Source: Iris pallida
Taxonomy: Eukaryota; Streptophyta; Magnoliopsida; Asparagales; Iridaceae
DNA length: 64,000 bases
Assembly (NCBI GenBank): GCA_029216955.1
Contig: JANAVB010042273.1
Coordinates: forward strand, 1 to 64,000
Direction of reading: 5' to 3'
Positions 11,467-20,894 of the stretch are shown here, in pieces. The stretch's first letter is position 1, and each line of letters opens with the position of its first letter. The notes below the pieces were generated by a model. The model had not been told where the DNA came from. It saw only the letters and a program-made list of their open reading frames with translations, and searched no databases. A program made the position numbers and the translations under genes.

Positions 11467-12321
11467 CTATAGCGGCCTCTTCCTCCGTCGGATCCTCCTC
11501 CTCCTCCTCTTCCTCCGTGGTGGTCGTCGTGGGGGTAGATCCCCTCTCTGGAAGTTGGCGGGATCCGCCGTTTCTCCAAAGAAATTGCTGCCTCCGGTGT
11601 TCCTCGCCCCTCCTGGCGGCTCCGTCCCTCCCGTCTGAGCCGGAACTCCAGCTAAGCCCCTTCCCGAACCCGTGAACCTGTCACCGTAGTTCGAGGTCAT
11701 CGTCCGACCCCCATAGGGAGCCCCAAGCCCTAGGGCCTCTCCCGGGTGTGGCGTCGGTCCGCCGGGACCGAAATGGTCGACGGCGTCCGGCCACAGCCGC
11801 TCGCCGGCGGCTCCCCTGGCGCCGGCCGGCCCTGGGTGGCGGTCGGGGGCCGGCCAGCGGCCGCCCACAGCAGCCGCGGCCCCGCCTGGGCTCGCGCGGC
11901 CTGCTGTGGCGCTCCCGCGGCCCTCGGCTGCTGTCCGGCGGTGATCGTCGGCCGCCAGGACCCAGCCCGGAGGTGCGGCGGCGACGGCGGTTGCGGGGCA
12001 GCGGCCGCCGACCGGTCCTTCCTCCTCCGCGGTCGCCTCCCCCTCCGCAGGAGCAAACCCTAGTTGATCGCCTAGGGTTTGGGTTGTTACCGCCTCCGCT
12101 TCCTCGCCGTTGATCTTCTTCGAGATGTTTTGTAAGAGCGTCATTATAGCCGTCATCTCCTTCCGCATGTCCCGCATCTCCGTGCGGAATTTCTGGTTCG
12201 TGGATGCTTGATCTTTAACGGAGGCCTCCATGGATTTCTTCAAGCTATCGATCTCGGCGGTGAAGTCCTCCCGAAGACCTCGGATCTTCTCGTCGATTGT
12301 GGTTCTCGTCCCGTCTGCCAT
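11467..12321 (-). CDS. Gag-like protein of the ladder element, copy 1
   Basis: A 284-residue frame starting MADGTRTTIDEKI at 12,321; an upstream in-frame Met lies in the LTR, but the MADGTR start follows the primer-binding site as in plant Ty3/gypsy gag genes. Residues about 8-70 are charged and heptad-like (EDFTAEIDSLKKSMEAS, RDMRKEMTAIMTLLQ), predicted coiled coil. The rest is Gly/Pro/Ala/Arg-rich and ends in a poly-Arg/Lys tail. There is no capsid core, zinc knuckle or pol, so it could at best supply a small RNA- or self-binding protein. Confidence 0.75.
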   Translation of the reverse strand: MADGTRTTIDEKIRGLREDFTAEIDSLKKSMEASVKDQASTNQKFRTEMRDMRKEMTAIMTLLQNISKKINGEEAEAVTTQTLGDQLGFAPAEGEATAEEEGPVGGRCPATAVAAAPPGWVLAADDHRRTAAEGRGSATAGRASPGGAAAAVGGRWPAPDRHPGPAGARGAAGERLWPDAVDHFGPGGPTPHPGEALGLGAPYGGRTMTSNYGDRFTGSGRGLAGVPAQTGGTEPPGGARNTGGSNFFGETADPANFQRGDLPPRRPPRRKRRRRRIRRRKRPL

Positions 12322-12347
12322 GGCTCGTAGAGGGCTCTGATACCAAT

Positions 12348-12696
12348 AGTTGTGAATCGACTCAATCGATTCACAAAAGAAAGCAAATAAAACAAAGAAC
12401 AAGAGGAATAGAAACAGAATGATCTTTAATATAGGAAAAGAACAAAACTCCCAACTTTGATTGAACGGAACAAAGTAATAAAATCCTTCTTGATGACACT
12501 GGAGAGAGTTTTCTCAATCCAAGCATAAAAGTAATGACGGCTAGCCCTGACTATAAATAGAAAAGAAAAGCAAACCCTAGGAGGGTTATTGTGGTGAAAG
12601 ACCACAATACCCCTCCATGACTAAAATAACTGAAAGGCCTAAATGGCTCCACGTCTCCTGCGACGTGTGTAGGTGATAATGGGTGGGCCCGCATCA
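12348..12696 (-). repeat. LTR 2 (internal, shared)
   Basis: 349 bp. Its first base on the plus strand is A instead of the T seen in both outer LTRs, so the terminal dinucleotide is changed. Confidence 0.97.
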
Positions 12697-12758
12697 ATAC
12701 CGCCCCCTAAAAGAGCCACCTTGTCCTCAAGGTGAAAATCTGGGAACTGCGTCTGTTG

Positions 12759-13613
12759 CTATAGCGGCCTCTTCCTCCGTCGGATCCTCCTCCTCCTCCT
12801 CTTCCTCCGTGGTGGTCGTCGTGGGGGTAGATCCCCTCTCTGGAAGTTGGCGGGATCCGCCGTTTCTCCAAAGAAATTGCTGCCTCCGGTGTTCCTCGCC
12901 CCTCCTGGCGGCTCCGTCCCTCCCGTCTGAGCCGGAACTCCAGCTAAGCCCCTTCCCGAACCCGTGAACCTGTCACCGTAGTTCGAGGTCATCGTCCGAC
13001 CCCCATAGGGAGCCCCAAGCCCTAGGGCCTCTCCCGGGTGTGGCGTCGGTCCGCCGGGACCGAAATGGTCGACGGCGTCCGGCCACAGCCGCTCGCCGGC
13101 GGCTCCCCTGGCGCCGGCCGGCCCTGGGTGGCAGTCGGGGGCCGGCCAGCGGCCGCCCACAGCAGCCGCGGCCCCGCCTGGGCTCGCGCGGCCTGCTGTG
13201 GCGCTCCCGCGGCCCTCGGCTGCTGTCCGGCGGTGATCGTCGGCCGCCAGGACCCAGCCCGGAGGTGCGGCGGCGACGGCGGTTGCGGGGCAGCGGCCGC
13301 CGACCGGTCCTTCCTCCTCCGCGGTCGCCTCCCCCTCCGCAGGAGCAAACCCTAGTTGATCGCCTAGGGTTTGGGTTGTTACCGCCTCCGCTTCCTCGCC
13401 GTTGATCTTCTTCGAGATGTTTTGTAAGAGCGTCATTATAGCCGTCATCTCCTTCCGCATGTCCCGCATCTCCGTGCGGAATTTCTGGTTCGTGGATGCT
13501 TGATCTTTAACGGAGGCCTCCATAGATTTCTTCAAGCTATCGATCTCGGCGGTGAAGTCCTCCCGAAGACCTCGGATCTTCTCGTCGATTGTGGTTCTCG
13601 TCCCGTCTGCCAT
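12759..13613 (-). CDS. Gag-like protein of the ladder element, copy 2
   Basis: Same 284-residue frame as copy 1. Differences seen: one Arg-to-Cys change (GGRWPAPDRHPG becomes PDCHPG) and a silent change in the Met-Glu-Ala region. The frame is open throughout. Confidence 0.75.
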   Translation of the reverse strand: MADGTRTTIDEKIRGLREDFTAEIDSLKKSMEASVKDQASTNQKFRTEMRDMRKEMTAIMTLLQNISKKINGEEAEAVTTQTLGDQLGFAPAEGEATAEEEGPVGGRCPATAVAAAPPGWVLAADDHRRTAAEGRGSATAGRASPGGAAAAVGGRWPAPDCHPGPAGARGAAGERLWPDAVDHFGPGGPTPHPGEALGLGAPYGGRTMTSNYGDRFTGSGRGLAGVPAQTGGTEPPGGARNTGGSNFFGETADPANFQRGDLPPRRPPRRKRRRRRIRRRKRPL

Positions 13614-13639
13614 GGCTCGTAGAGGGCTCTGATACCAAT

Positions 13640-13988
13640 AGTTGTGAATCGACTCAATCGATTCACAAAAGAAAGCAAATAAAACAAAGAACAAGAGGAA
13701 TAGAAACAGAATGATCTTTAATATAGGAAAAGAACAAAACTCCCAACTTTGATTGAACGGAACAAAGTAATAAAATCCTTCTTGATGACACTGGAGAGAG
13801 TTTTCTCAATCCAAGCATAAAAGTAATGACGGCTAGCCCTGACTATAAATAGAAAAGAAAAGCAAACCCTAGGAGGGTTATTGTGGTGAAAGACCACAAT
13901 ACCCCTCCATGACTAAAATAACTGAAAGGCCTAAATGGCTCCACGTCTCCTGCGACGTGTGTAGGTGATAATGGGTGGGCCCGCATCA
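13640..13988 (-). repeat. LTR 3 (internal, shared)
   Basis: 349 bp, same terminal A variant as LTR 2. Confidence 0.97.
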
Positions 13989-14050
13989 ATACCGCCCCCT
14001 AAAAGAGCCACCTTGTCCTCAAGGTGAAAATCTGGGAACTGCGTCTGTTG

Positions 14051-14905
14051 CTATAGCGGCCTCTTCCTCCGTCGGATCCTCCTCCTCCTCCTCTTCCTCC
14101 GTGGTGGTCGTCGTGGGGGTAGATCCCCTCTCTGGAAGTTGGCGGGATCCGCCGTTTCTCCAAAGAAATTGCTGCCTCCGGTGTTCCTCGCCCCTCCTGG
14201 CGGCTCCGTCCCTCCCGTCTGAGCCGGAACTCCAGCTAAGCCCCTTCCCGAACCCGTGAACCTGTCACCGTAGTTCGAGGTCATCGTCCGACCCCCATAG
14301 GGAGCCCCAAGCCCTAGGGCCTCTCCCGGGTGTGGCGTCGGTCCGCCGGGACCGAAATGGTCGACGGCGTCCGGCCACAGCCGCTCGCCGGCGGCTCCCC
14401 TGGCGCCGGCCGGCCCTGGGTGGCGGTCGGGGGCCGGCCAGCGGCCGCCCACAGCAGCCGCGGCCCCGCCTGGGCTCGCGCGGCCTGCTGTGGCGCTCCC
14501 GCGGCCCTCGGCTGCTGTCCGGCGGTGATCGTCGGCCGCCAGGACCCAGCCCGGAGGTGCGGCGGCGACGGCGGTTGCGGGGCAGCGGCCGCCGACCGGT
14601 CCTTCCTCCTCCGCGGTCGCCTCCCCCTCCGCAGGAGCAAACCCTAGTTGATCGCCTAGGGTTTGGGTTGTTACCGCCTCCGCTTCCTCGCCGTTGATCT
14701 TCTTCGAGATGTTTTGTAAGAGCGTCATTATAGCCGTCATCTCCTTCCGCATGTCCCGCATCTCCGTGCGGAATTTCTGGTTCGTGGATGCTTGATCTTT
14801 AACGGAGGCCTCCATGGATTTCTTCAAGCTATCGATCTCGGCGGTGAAGTCCTCCCGAAGACCTCGGATCTTCTCGTCGATTGTGGTTCTCGTCCCATCT
14901 GCCAT
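14051..14905 (-). CDS. Gag-like protein of the ladder element, copy 3
   Basis: Same 284-residue frame, lying next to the outer 5' LTR and so the copy most likely to be transcribed from a full-length start. It carries one silent change near the start codon (CCCATCTGCCAT versus CCCGTCTGCCAT). Confidence 0.75.
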   Translation of the reverse strand: MADGTRTTIDEKIRGLREDFTAEIDSLKKSMEASVKDQASTNQKFRTEMRDMRKEMTAIMTLLQNISKKINGEEAEAVTTQTLGDQLGFAPAEGEATAEEEGPVGGRCPATAVAAAPPGWVLAADDHRRTAAEGRGSATAGRASPGGAAAAVGGRWPAPDRHPGPAGARGAAGERLWPDAVDHFGPGGPTPHPGEALGLGAPYGGRTMTSNYGDRFTGSGRGLAGVPAQTGGTEPPGGARNTGGSNFFGETADPANFQRGDLPPRRPPRRKRRRRRIRRRKRPL

Positions 14906-14918
14906 GGCTCGTAGAGGG

Positions 14919-14930
14919 CTCTGATACCAA
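14919..14930 (-). promoter_or_regulatory. Primer-binding site (tRNA-iMet type)
   Basis: The minus strand reads TGGTATCAGAGC two bases after the 5' LTR, the classic plant retrotransposon primer-binding site complementary to the 3' end of initiator tRNA-Met. Identical sites follow LTR 3 and LTR 2 at 13,627-13,638 and 12,335-12,346. Confidence 0.93.
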
Positions 14931-14931
14931 T

Positions 14932-15280
14932 TGTTGTGAATCGACTCAATCGATTCACAAAAGAAAGCAAATAAAACAAAGAACAAGAGGAATAGAAACA
15001 GAATGATCTTTAATATAGGAAAAGAACAAAACTCCCAACTTTGATTGAACGGAACAAAGTAATAAAATCCTTCTTGATGACACTGGAGAGAGTTTTCTCA
15101 ATCCAAGCATAAAAGTAATGACGGCTAGCCCTGACTATAAATAGAAAAGAAAAGCAAACCCTAGGAGGGTTATTGTGGTGAAAGACCACAATACCCCTCC
15201 ATGACTAAAATAACTGAAAGGCCTAAATGGCTCCACGTCTCCTGCGACGTGTGTAGGTGATAATGGGTGGGCCCGCATCA
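14932..15280 (-). repeat. LTR 4 (outer, 5' LTR)
   Basis: 349 bp, canonical terminus, directly followed by the TSD GACAC. It is the 5' LTR in minus-strand sense and carries the presumed promoter. Confidence 0.97.
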
Positions 15281-15285
15281 GACAC

Positions 15286-15782
15286 CTCTGAAAGTCATAC
15301 AGTATCTGATCTGGAACATGTCTGTCTTCCATCATCTCCCTTTTGTGAAGGAGGGCGTTGAAGTCACCCATCAAGAGTAGAGGGAGGTACAAAGAGTCAG
15401 CAGAAGCAGCCACACTGGCTATATCCCTCCAAAGGCCCTCCCGACGCTGCCTATCATTATGGTCATATACCGCCCCCAGCAAGAACCGGAAATCATCCTT
15501 ATTAGAGAAGAAAATAACAATCAGCTGCTCCGACATCAGGACCAGATTCCCGTCCCAGCTGTTGCTACTCCATCTAACCCAGATCCTAGCCATGTCGCAA
15601 ATCGCCAAGTTGTGAAGCTGGATCCAATTTGGGGGAGTCCGGCGCAAAAGCGTCCTCTCCTCTTTGATCTTTATTTCCAGAAGCACAGATATGTCACACT
15701 TCTCTCTACGTAAGACCTCAAAAATCTCTCTCCATCGTCCTAAGGAACATGTACTTTGGACGTTCCACGCAATAACCGCCAT
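15286..15782 (-). pseudogene. LINE-A ORF2 start: APE-type endonuclease
   Basis: Starts MAVIAWNVQSTCSLGRWREI and shows family hallmarks: the N-terminal WNVQ, the Glu-containing LLEIKIKEE segment and LLMGDFNALLH (GDFN motif). The domain nicks target DNA for target-primed reverse transcription. The frame is open until the LTR ladder at 15,280; the sequence continuing past the TSD resumes in LINE-A at 11,050. The start codon overlaps the ORF1 stop by one base (TAATG, 15,780-15,784). Confidence 0.93.
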
Positions 15783-16148
15783 TAATTATTAAGAGGGTGG
15801 GCCCCCTGAAATCCTTCTGGACCAGTACTCGGGGATGGTACCGCGTCCGTCGCCGCCATGTCCTCCTCCAAGCCAGGAGTGGTAGTATGCTGATTCGCTG
15901 TTTGTGTGAGCATCAAGGCCCAAGCCAGGTTGTCCACACACAGTGCCTCGCAGTGGTCAGGCATGCGACCTTCCTTCCGAGGGTGCCCCTCCCGAAGTGG
16001 GCCAGCATGTCTCTTTCTGCTATAGACTCTCTCCTCGGCCACCCCACCTTCTCCTCGACGATCCCGTCCTGACGTCGTCATGCCTCTGGTGACCATACCT
16101 CTCTGGGCAGTAAAAGTAACCATAACCCCACTGGGCTGCTCCGGCTGC
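15782..16148 (-). pseudogene. LINE-A ORF1, C-terminal part
   Basis: Minus-strand frame running into the stop at 15,782-15,784, with a low-complexity charged tail (RDRRGEGG, RKRHAGPLREG) ending PLNN. The equivalent tail in LINE-B (24,760-24,989) shares the KRH...PDWAMML-type ending (here NLAWALMLTQ). The piece is separated from the rest of ORF1 by the hAT MITE. Confidence 0.75.
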
Positions 16149-16382
16149 TAGGGGTGAGCATTCGGTTTATTCGGTTTAAAACCGAACCGAATAAGCAAAA
16201 CCGAATTCGACCGAAACCGAATAAGCAAAACCGAAACCGAACCGAATTGGTCAATAACCGAACCGAACCGAACCGAATTAAATCGGTTCGATTATCGGTT
16301 TATTCGGTTTATTCGGTTTTTTTTGGTTTTTTTTGTGTTTTTTTGTTAATATATATAATAACTAAATATACCTAGATATATT

Positions 16383-16446
<64 letters not shown>

Positions 16447-16627
16447 AAATTTCTTATTCGGTTTTCGGTTTTGAACCGAAATCGAAACCCAAAACCGAAA
16501 CCGAATAAGAAAATTTAGTATTTTCAAAACCGAAACCGAACCGATTTTTTTCAAAACCGAACCGAATCTCTTATTCGGTTCGGTTCGGTTCGGTTTTCGG
16601 TTCAAAACCGAATAATGCTCACCCCTA
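16149..16627. mobile_element. hAT-type MITE made largely of ACCGAA repeats
   Basis: A 479-bp element with termini TAGGGGTGAGCATT and the exact reverse complement AATGCTCACCCCTA. It is flanked by an 8-bp TSD with one mismatch, CCGGCTGC (16,141-16,148) and CTGGCTGC (16,628-16,635). The arms consist of irregular AACCGAA and TTCGGTT repeats in inverted arrangement around a central (TA)n (about 16,389-16,440), so the element can fold on itself. TA-G start and 8-bp TSD are hAT-like. It carries no coding sequence. Confidence 0.88.
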
Positions 16628-16774
16628 CTGGCTGCGACAAGATACTCAGACCCAGTCCACTGGCGTCTTCCATCTGTCGGTCCCCCTCCTGCATGCCACC
16701 CTCTACCCTTTCTTTTATTCTAGTAGACCCTGCCACATGGGCTGTTCCAGGGAACGCAACTGTCTCCGGGGGAG
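16628..16774 (-). pseudogene. LINE-A ORF1, short middle part between MITE and solo LTR
   Basis: About 147 bp of LINE-A left between two insertions; the minus-strand frame reads ...IKERVEGGMQEGDRQMEDASGL. It is assigned to ORF1 by position and because the flanking TSDs place both neighbours as insertions. Confidence 0.65.
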
Positions 16775-19220
16775 TGTCACGCCGCGCTCCCGTAGGAGTG
16801 ATCGGCCTCGCTAAGGCGTGATGCCGCACGGGCCTAGAACAAAACACAAGTCATTCAAAAGATGCATTTTATTGATATTGAAACAAGGATTACAATGGGA
16901 TGCAAGGCCCTGATTACAAGTCTCTCAAGCTCACTTTTCTCTCATTTTACAAGTCACTCTGCTCTCTCTCATCTCTCGATACAATGCTTCAAGACGACGA
17001 GTGCAGATTCTGCAGGATGGCAATGTCCATACATTATATCCCGTATAAGTCTTGACTCCACGCGGCCGCACGCTTCGAATCGCCAAGGAACTCCGTGCCT
17101 CGACGCATCCAAGCGAGCTCCGCGCCACGAGCTTCTACCTGTGCCTGCACATGAAAACTGTGTGGGTGTCAGTACTCAACTGTACTGGTGGAGTGAGCTC
17201 CTCGCCCACCCATACAAAACCGATACGTTCATTTACTTTGTGCAGCTTAATCCTTTTTGATTGTCTTTCTAGTCTTGCCTTAAGATCAATTTTAAGACAA
17301 CAACGCCTTGGCCTATACTTGGTAACGCAACGACAGGGTCGTGCGATACTCTATTCGTGACTTCCATATATTCGAGGCAGTGTCTCGCCGAGGAGCAACT
17401 TATGCAAACTCGGCCGTGCCAAGACTTTCACTTATTTCATGTGCCTCTAGACCGTTCTCGTGCCAATGACGTCAAAGGGGACGACTCGTGCTGGTCGTGC
17501 CAATACACTTGCTCGTGCCTTAGAATCGAGGTCGTGCCTCCCAAGTATCAACCAGACTTAATCAACATGTCTTACGACATTTCCTGACTTAACTCGAGAC
17601 GAGGTCACATTCATGCCGCAACACGTATCCTTGCTATAGCCAACTCTTAGGCTCTAGAATGGTGTTGCAACCGTACACACCCTAACCCGTGCCGATTTAA
17701 GGTTAGCGCTTGCTATATGCGTAACTTGATAACCCAACTCGTAACTTGCTAGTACTCGACGCAATCCAAAGGCATACTCGTGGATAGCCGCTCTTGCAGA
17801 CACATCTATATGAGTGGTTACTAGTAATGTCAAGCTATCCTGGATCTTTTGCATACGGTGACCATTCGCGTGGCCAGGTACGAGCTCCCACCGAATGACC
17901 CGCATCCTATATTGTAACGGTTCATTTCAATCGAGTCGTACCGTCGATGAAGGCCGTACAATATCTGCAATTCCTCCTAGGCCGAAACGAACCCGACGTC
18001 CCTGGATCGCTCGAGGAATTTACCCTTGTGCGCAAGTTGTCCAATGACCATGCAAGACTCAACTCAATCTATCAAGTCCTTCCTTAATCATAACCATGCT
18101 TCATCTTTCTATCGAGACTCCCAAGTAGCAGGACCGATCTCGCGTGATTCCTTATCGAGACTTCCAAGTAGCGGGACCGATCTCCTGAACGAGACTTATC
18201 GAGACTCCCAAGTAGCGGAACCAATCTCGTGTGCTTCCTTATCGAGACTTAGCGAGACTCCCAAGTAGCGGGACGGATCTCGTGTGTTTCCTTATCGAGA
18301 CTTATCGAGACTCCCAAGTAGCGGTACCGATCTCGTGAACGAGACTTATCGAGACTCCCAAGTAGCGGGACCGATCTCGCGACAACCAGTTGCGTAGACT
18401 TCCTTTGTCCGTGGCATGCTTTTCTAAACCAACCGTAGGTCGTGCCTTAGACAGACCATGTTCTCTAGGCGACGCTATCGCTCAAGTCATATATTTTATA
18501 TGACGAGCCTTGTTCTCGTGAGACTAAGTGACTTGGCAACCGCAGGAAACAGGGGACAGCGCTAGAAATGACTTAGATCGACCGGAATAACTTTGCCTAA
18601 CTTAATCGTGCAATGACTTGCAAAGGCTGCGTCGAGCTTCGCATCGAGAGAACGTGTCGTGCACACGTTCGACTTGAACAACAAAGTTCCTGGGTGCCTA
18701 GACTTAAGCCACAAGCCGTGCAATACGACTTAACCCACGGGACATGCGAAGGCTATGCCAAGCCTTGGACGACGGGACCGTGCATGCATTATCAAGCATT
18801 CACGCGGACGACGCCTATGACTTAGGCTAATTCGAGCGTTGTGGCAACTTAGCAACTTAGGCCAACTTCCTTCTCCTAAGCCACGGGACGAAGGATCGAG
18901 TGTCATTTTAAAAGCACGCTGAGCAAACTTCTAAGCAGACCGTGGGGCCATTTTTCATGTTCTAACACATTCCGACCTGTCGGGATTATTCCCTTAGCTA
19001 TGTGGATGCGTCTCTTTTATTATCAAGCCTAACTTGTGCAAGTTGAAAACATGCGAGTTATTATGTGAAGGCTAAGATGAGGCAAGTTCATCGAAACTAC
19101 CCCACCTGAGCGAGGAGTCGCCTCGACCGAGCGAGTCTTCGAGCAGCCGTTGCAAGGCTAAGTTCGAACGCCGTCGGCGTTTCGATTCCTCCGATTGACT
19201 GAGCGGGACGGGACACTACA
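16775..19220 (-). mobile_element. Solo LTR, about 2.4 kb, inserted in LINE-A ORF1
   Basis: Starts TGTCACGCCG and ends GGGACACTACA (TG...CA), flanked by the perfect 5-bp TSD GGGAG (16,770-16,774 and 19,221-19,225). No internal genes or second LTR are seen, so it is a solo LTR left by recombination between two LTRs. Orientation is inferred as minus because TGTCACG at the low-coordinate edge matches the minus-oriented Ty3/gypsy element at 52,326. Size and termini suggest a chromovirus-type LTR. Confidence 0.85.
18105..18385. repeat. Short tandem repeat inside the solo LTR
   Basis: Six irregular copies of a 35-60-bp unit built on CGAGACTCCCAAGTAGCGGG followed by ACCGATCTCG. CGAGA at the start and TCTCG at the end of the core are complementary, so each unit can form a small hairpin. 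Confidence 0.9.
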
Positions 19221-20778
19221 GGGAGGCACAATCTTCTGACCTCCATTCGGACATGCACTAGTAAGGTAACCGAAACAAGCATAATGGGAACAAACATGCG
19301 GAACCCATTCGTACTCAACTCTCTGAGTGAGAACCTCCCCAGACGGAACTTCATACTCCAGGAGACTCGGGAGCTCTATATCGGCACTAATCTTCACGAA
19401 CATCCGAGCATACATCAGCCTCGATCGGAAAGCTGTAGCGTCATCAGCCTTAATCGATTTGCCCACCAGGCTGGAAAGTCTCATGAGAAGGGGTATGCTC
19501 CAATATCTGACTGAGAACTCCGGAAATCAGATCCAAATAGGAATAACATTGAGGACTTCCTTCTCACATCTCAGCTCCGACGTCCACTCCCTCAGGATGA
19601 TCAATCTTCCATCAAACATCCAAGGGCCTCCTTGGGTGATCCTGACGACGTCTTCCGCAAGTCCAAACTTGACATAATAGAACCTATTCTCCCTCGCATA
19701 TATCTCCATGCTACCCTTTGGCTGCCAAACACGTGCTGCATACGTCCGAATCTGTCCGTAGAAGGGTTTGTTCCCCAGCACATACAAGACCAACGTGTTT
19801 TCTCAGAAGGCTGTCACCTCTGCTCTCTCTTCCGCAGGGAATGAGGCACGGAGGCTACTACCCACCTTCTTAGGCGGCACATACTCCATGGACGATGGGC
19901 TTTTCGATACTACTGGCTTGCATATGTCAGCCCAAGACTTTCCCACAGGGCAGGCAGACATCCCCTGAGACCATGGGGTAGGGAGAGGGTACCCTGTTCC
20001 CTGGCCCCCATGTCAAAAGCACTCCCTTTCCCTTTTTCCACCGCCGTTGCCTTGGGTCGCCACCCCGGAGTCCGACCACCAGAACTATTTTCCGCCCGTG
20101 GGAGGGGGGCTCCTAGGCCATGAGATGACTTTCTCGTCCCCGATCTTGCTTCCGTCCTCCTGTCAGGGGTGAGAAGCGCCTTCTAGTGGATCTGTCCTCT
20201 ACTCGCTTCTTGCTGCGCACCGCTATCCTTTCCCACACTCCTGCTACCGCGACGTCTCGTCACCGTTGTATAGCCACCGTTCTCCCTCTGTCCCTCCTGA
20301 GATTCGGTTATGGATCCAGGTTGGAAAGCCGGCGATTCCGAAATATCTGGGACCCATCGATCGGGACCAACAACCGTTCCTCCCCCCGTCATCGCCCCCG
20401 AGCCACCTCCGTACGTCGGCGTGCCCCCCACTGTCACGTTCCTCCCAGCCACGCCACCTCCGGCAGCGCAACCACCACCGCCGCCCGCAACCTTCTTGGA
20501 CACGCCGCCAACACCCGCGCTAGCGCCGCATGCGCCCGCGCTAGTGCTGCTTCCGTCCGTGTTTTGGCCGCCTCCGCCCTCGCTTTGGCCGCCTCCGCCC
20601 GCGCTTTGGCTGCCTTCGCCTGCTCTGGCGCCGCTGTCGCCAGCACTTGCGCTCGCTCCTCACTTGGCCAGCCCGCCCCCGGCTGGACCGCCACTTGTCG
20701 GACCTCCGCTTGCCGCGTCGGGGTCCAGGTTTGGGACCCCGTAGGGTTTGAACCCAATCGTCGCTCCCGATCGCCCAT
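19221..20778 (-). pseudogene. LINE-A ORF1, N-terminal and DUF4283 part
   Basis: From the 5' side: an Ala/Lys/Arg-rich repeat (AKARAEAAKARAEAAKTRTE, about 20,550-20,640), a Gly-rich stretch with GGYTTVTRRRGSRS (about 20,250-20,300), then the DUF4283-like domain (VLGNKPFYGQ, KGSMEIYARENRFYYVKF, GGPWMFDGRLIILREW; about 19,560-19,790), a segment GKSIKADDATAFRSRL, and EYEVPSGEVLTQRVEYEWVP followed by a degenerate zinc knuckle (CSHYACFGYLTSAC, where one Cys and the His are Tyr). ORF1 proteins bind the LINE RNA. Frameshifts are present near 19,500 and within 19,800-20,430. Confidence 0.85.
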
Positions 20779-20786
20779 CCTTTATG

Positions 20787-20788
<2 letters not shown>

Positions 20789-20856
<68 letters not shown>

Positions 20857-20862
20857 TATACA
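20789..20862. repeat. (TA)n-(CA)n microsatellite at the 5' end of LINE-A
   Basis: About 46 bp of TA followed by about 20 bp of CA and a short TA/CA tail. Confidence 0.95.
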
Positions 20863-20894
20863 CACTTGAAAAGAGGTAGTTCAATCTAAAAAAA

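Larger units (their letters stand above)
11056..15280 (-). mobile_element. Tandem ladder of a non-autonomous LTR retrotransposon (4 LTRs, 3 internal regions)
   Basis: Four 349-bp LTRs alternate with three 943-bp internal regions at an exact 1,292-bp period, so LTRs are shared between neighbours. The whole array is flanked by one perfect 5-bp TSD, GACAC (11,051-11,055 and 15,281-15,285), lying in the LINE-A endonuclease. Orientation is minus: each internal region starts with a primer-binding site TGGTATCAGAGC (initiator tRNA-Met type), has a gag-like ORF and ends in a purine-rich tract. No protease, RT or integrase is present. The copies differ at only a handful of bases. Confidence 0.97.
7981..20790 (-). 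mobile_element. LINE-A: L1-like non-LTR retrotransposon, split by three nested insertions
   Basis: Read on the minus strand: ORF1 (DUF4283-type, then a degenerate zinc knuckle), then ORF2 with APE-type endonuclease, reverse transcriptase and zf-RVT region, then a very short 3' UTR ending TTTTTCCC and (AT)n. Removing the three insertions (2,446 bp solo LTR, 479 bp MITE, 4,225 bp LTR ladder) and one TSD copy each leaves about 5.6 kb, a normal plant LINE length. Coding continuity resumes at each insertion boundary. Frames carry several shifts and stops, so the element is dead. The 5' end is placed near the start of the (TA)n at about 20,790; no TSD of its own could be defined because both flanks are TA repeats. 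Confidence 0.93.

Noticed and set aside
16775..19220. A protein-coding region in the solo LTR (frames up to 132 codons)
   Set aside because: No recognisable domain, frames change constantly, and the boundaries are those of an LTR with TSD.
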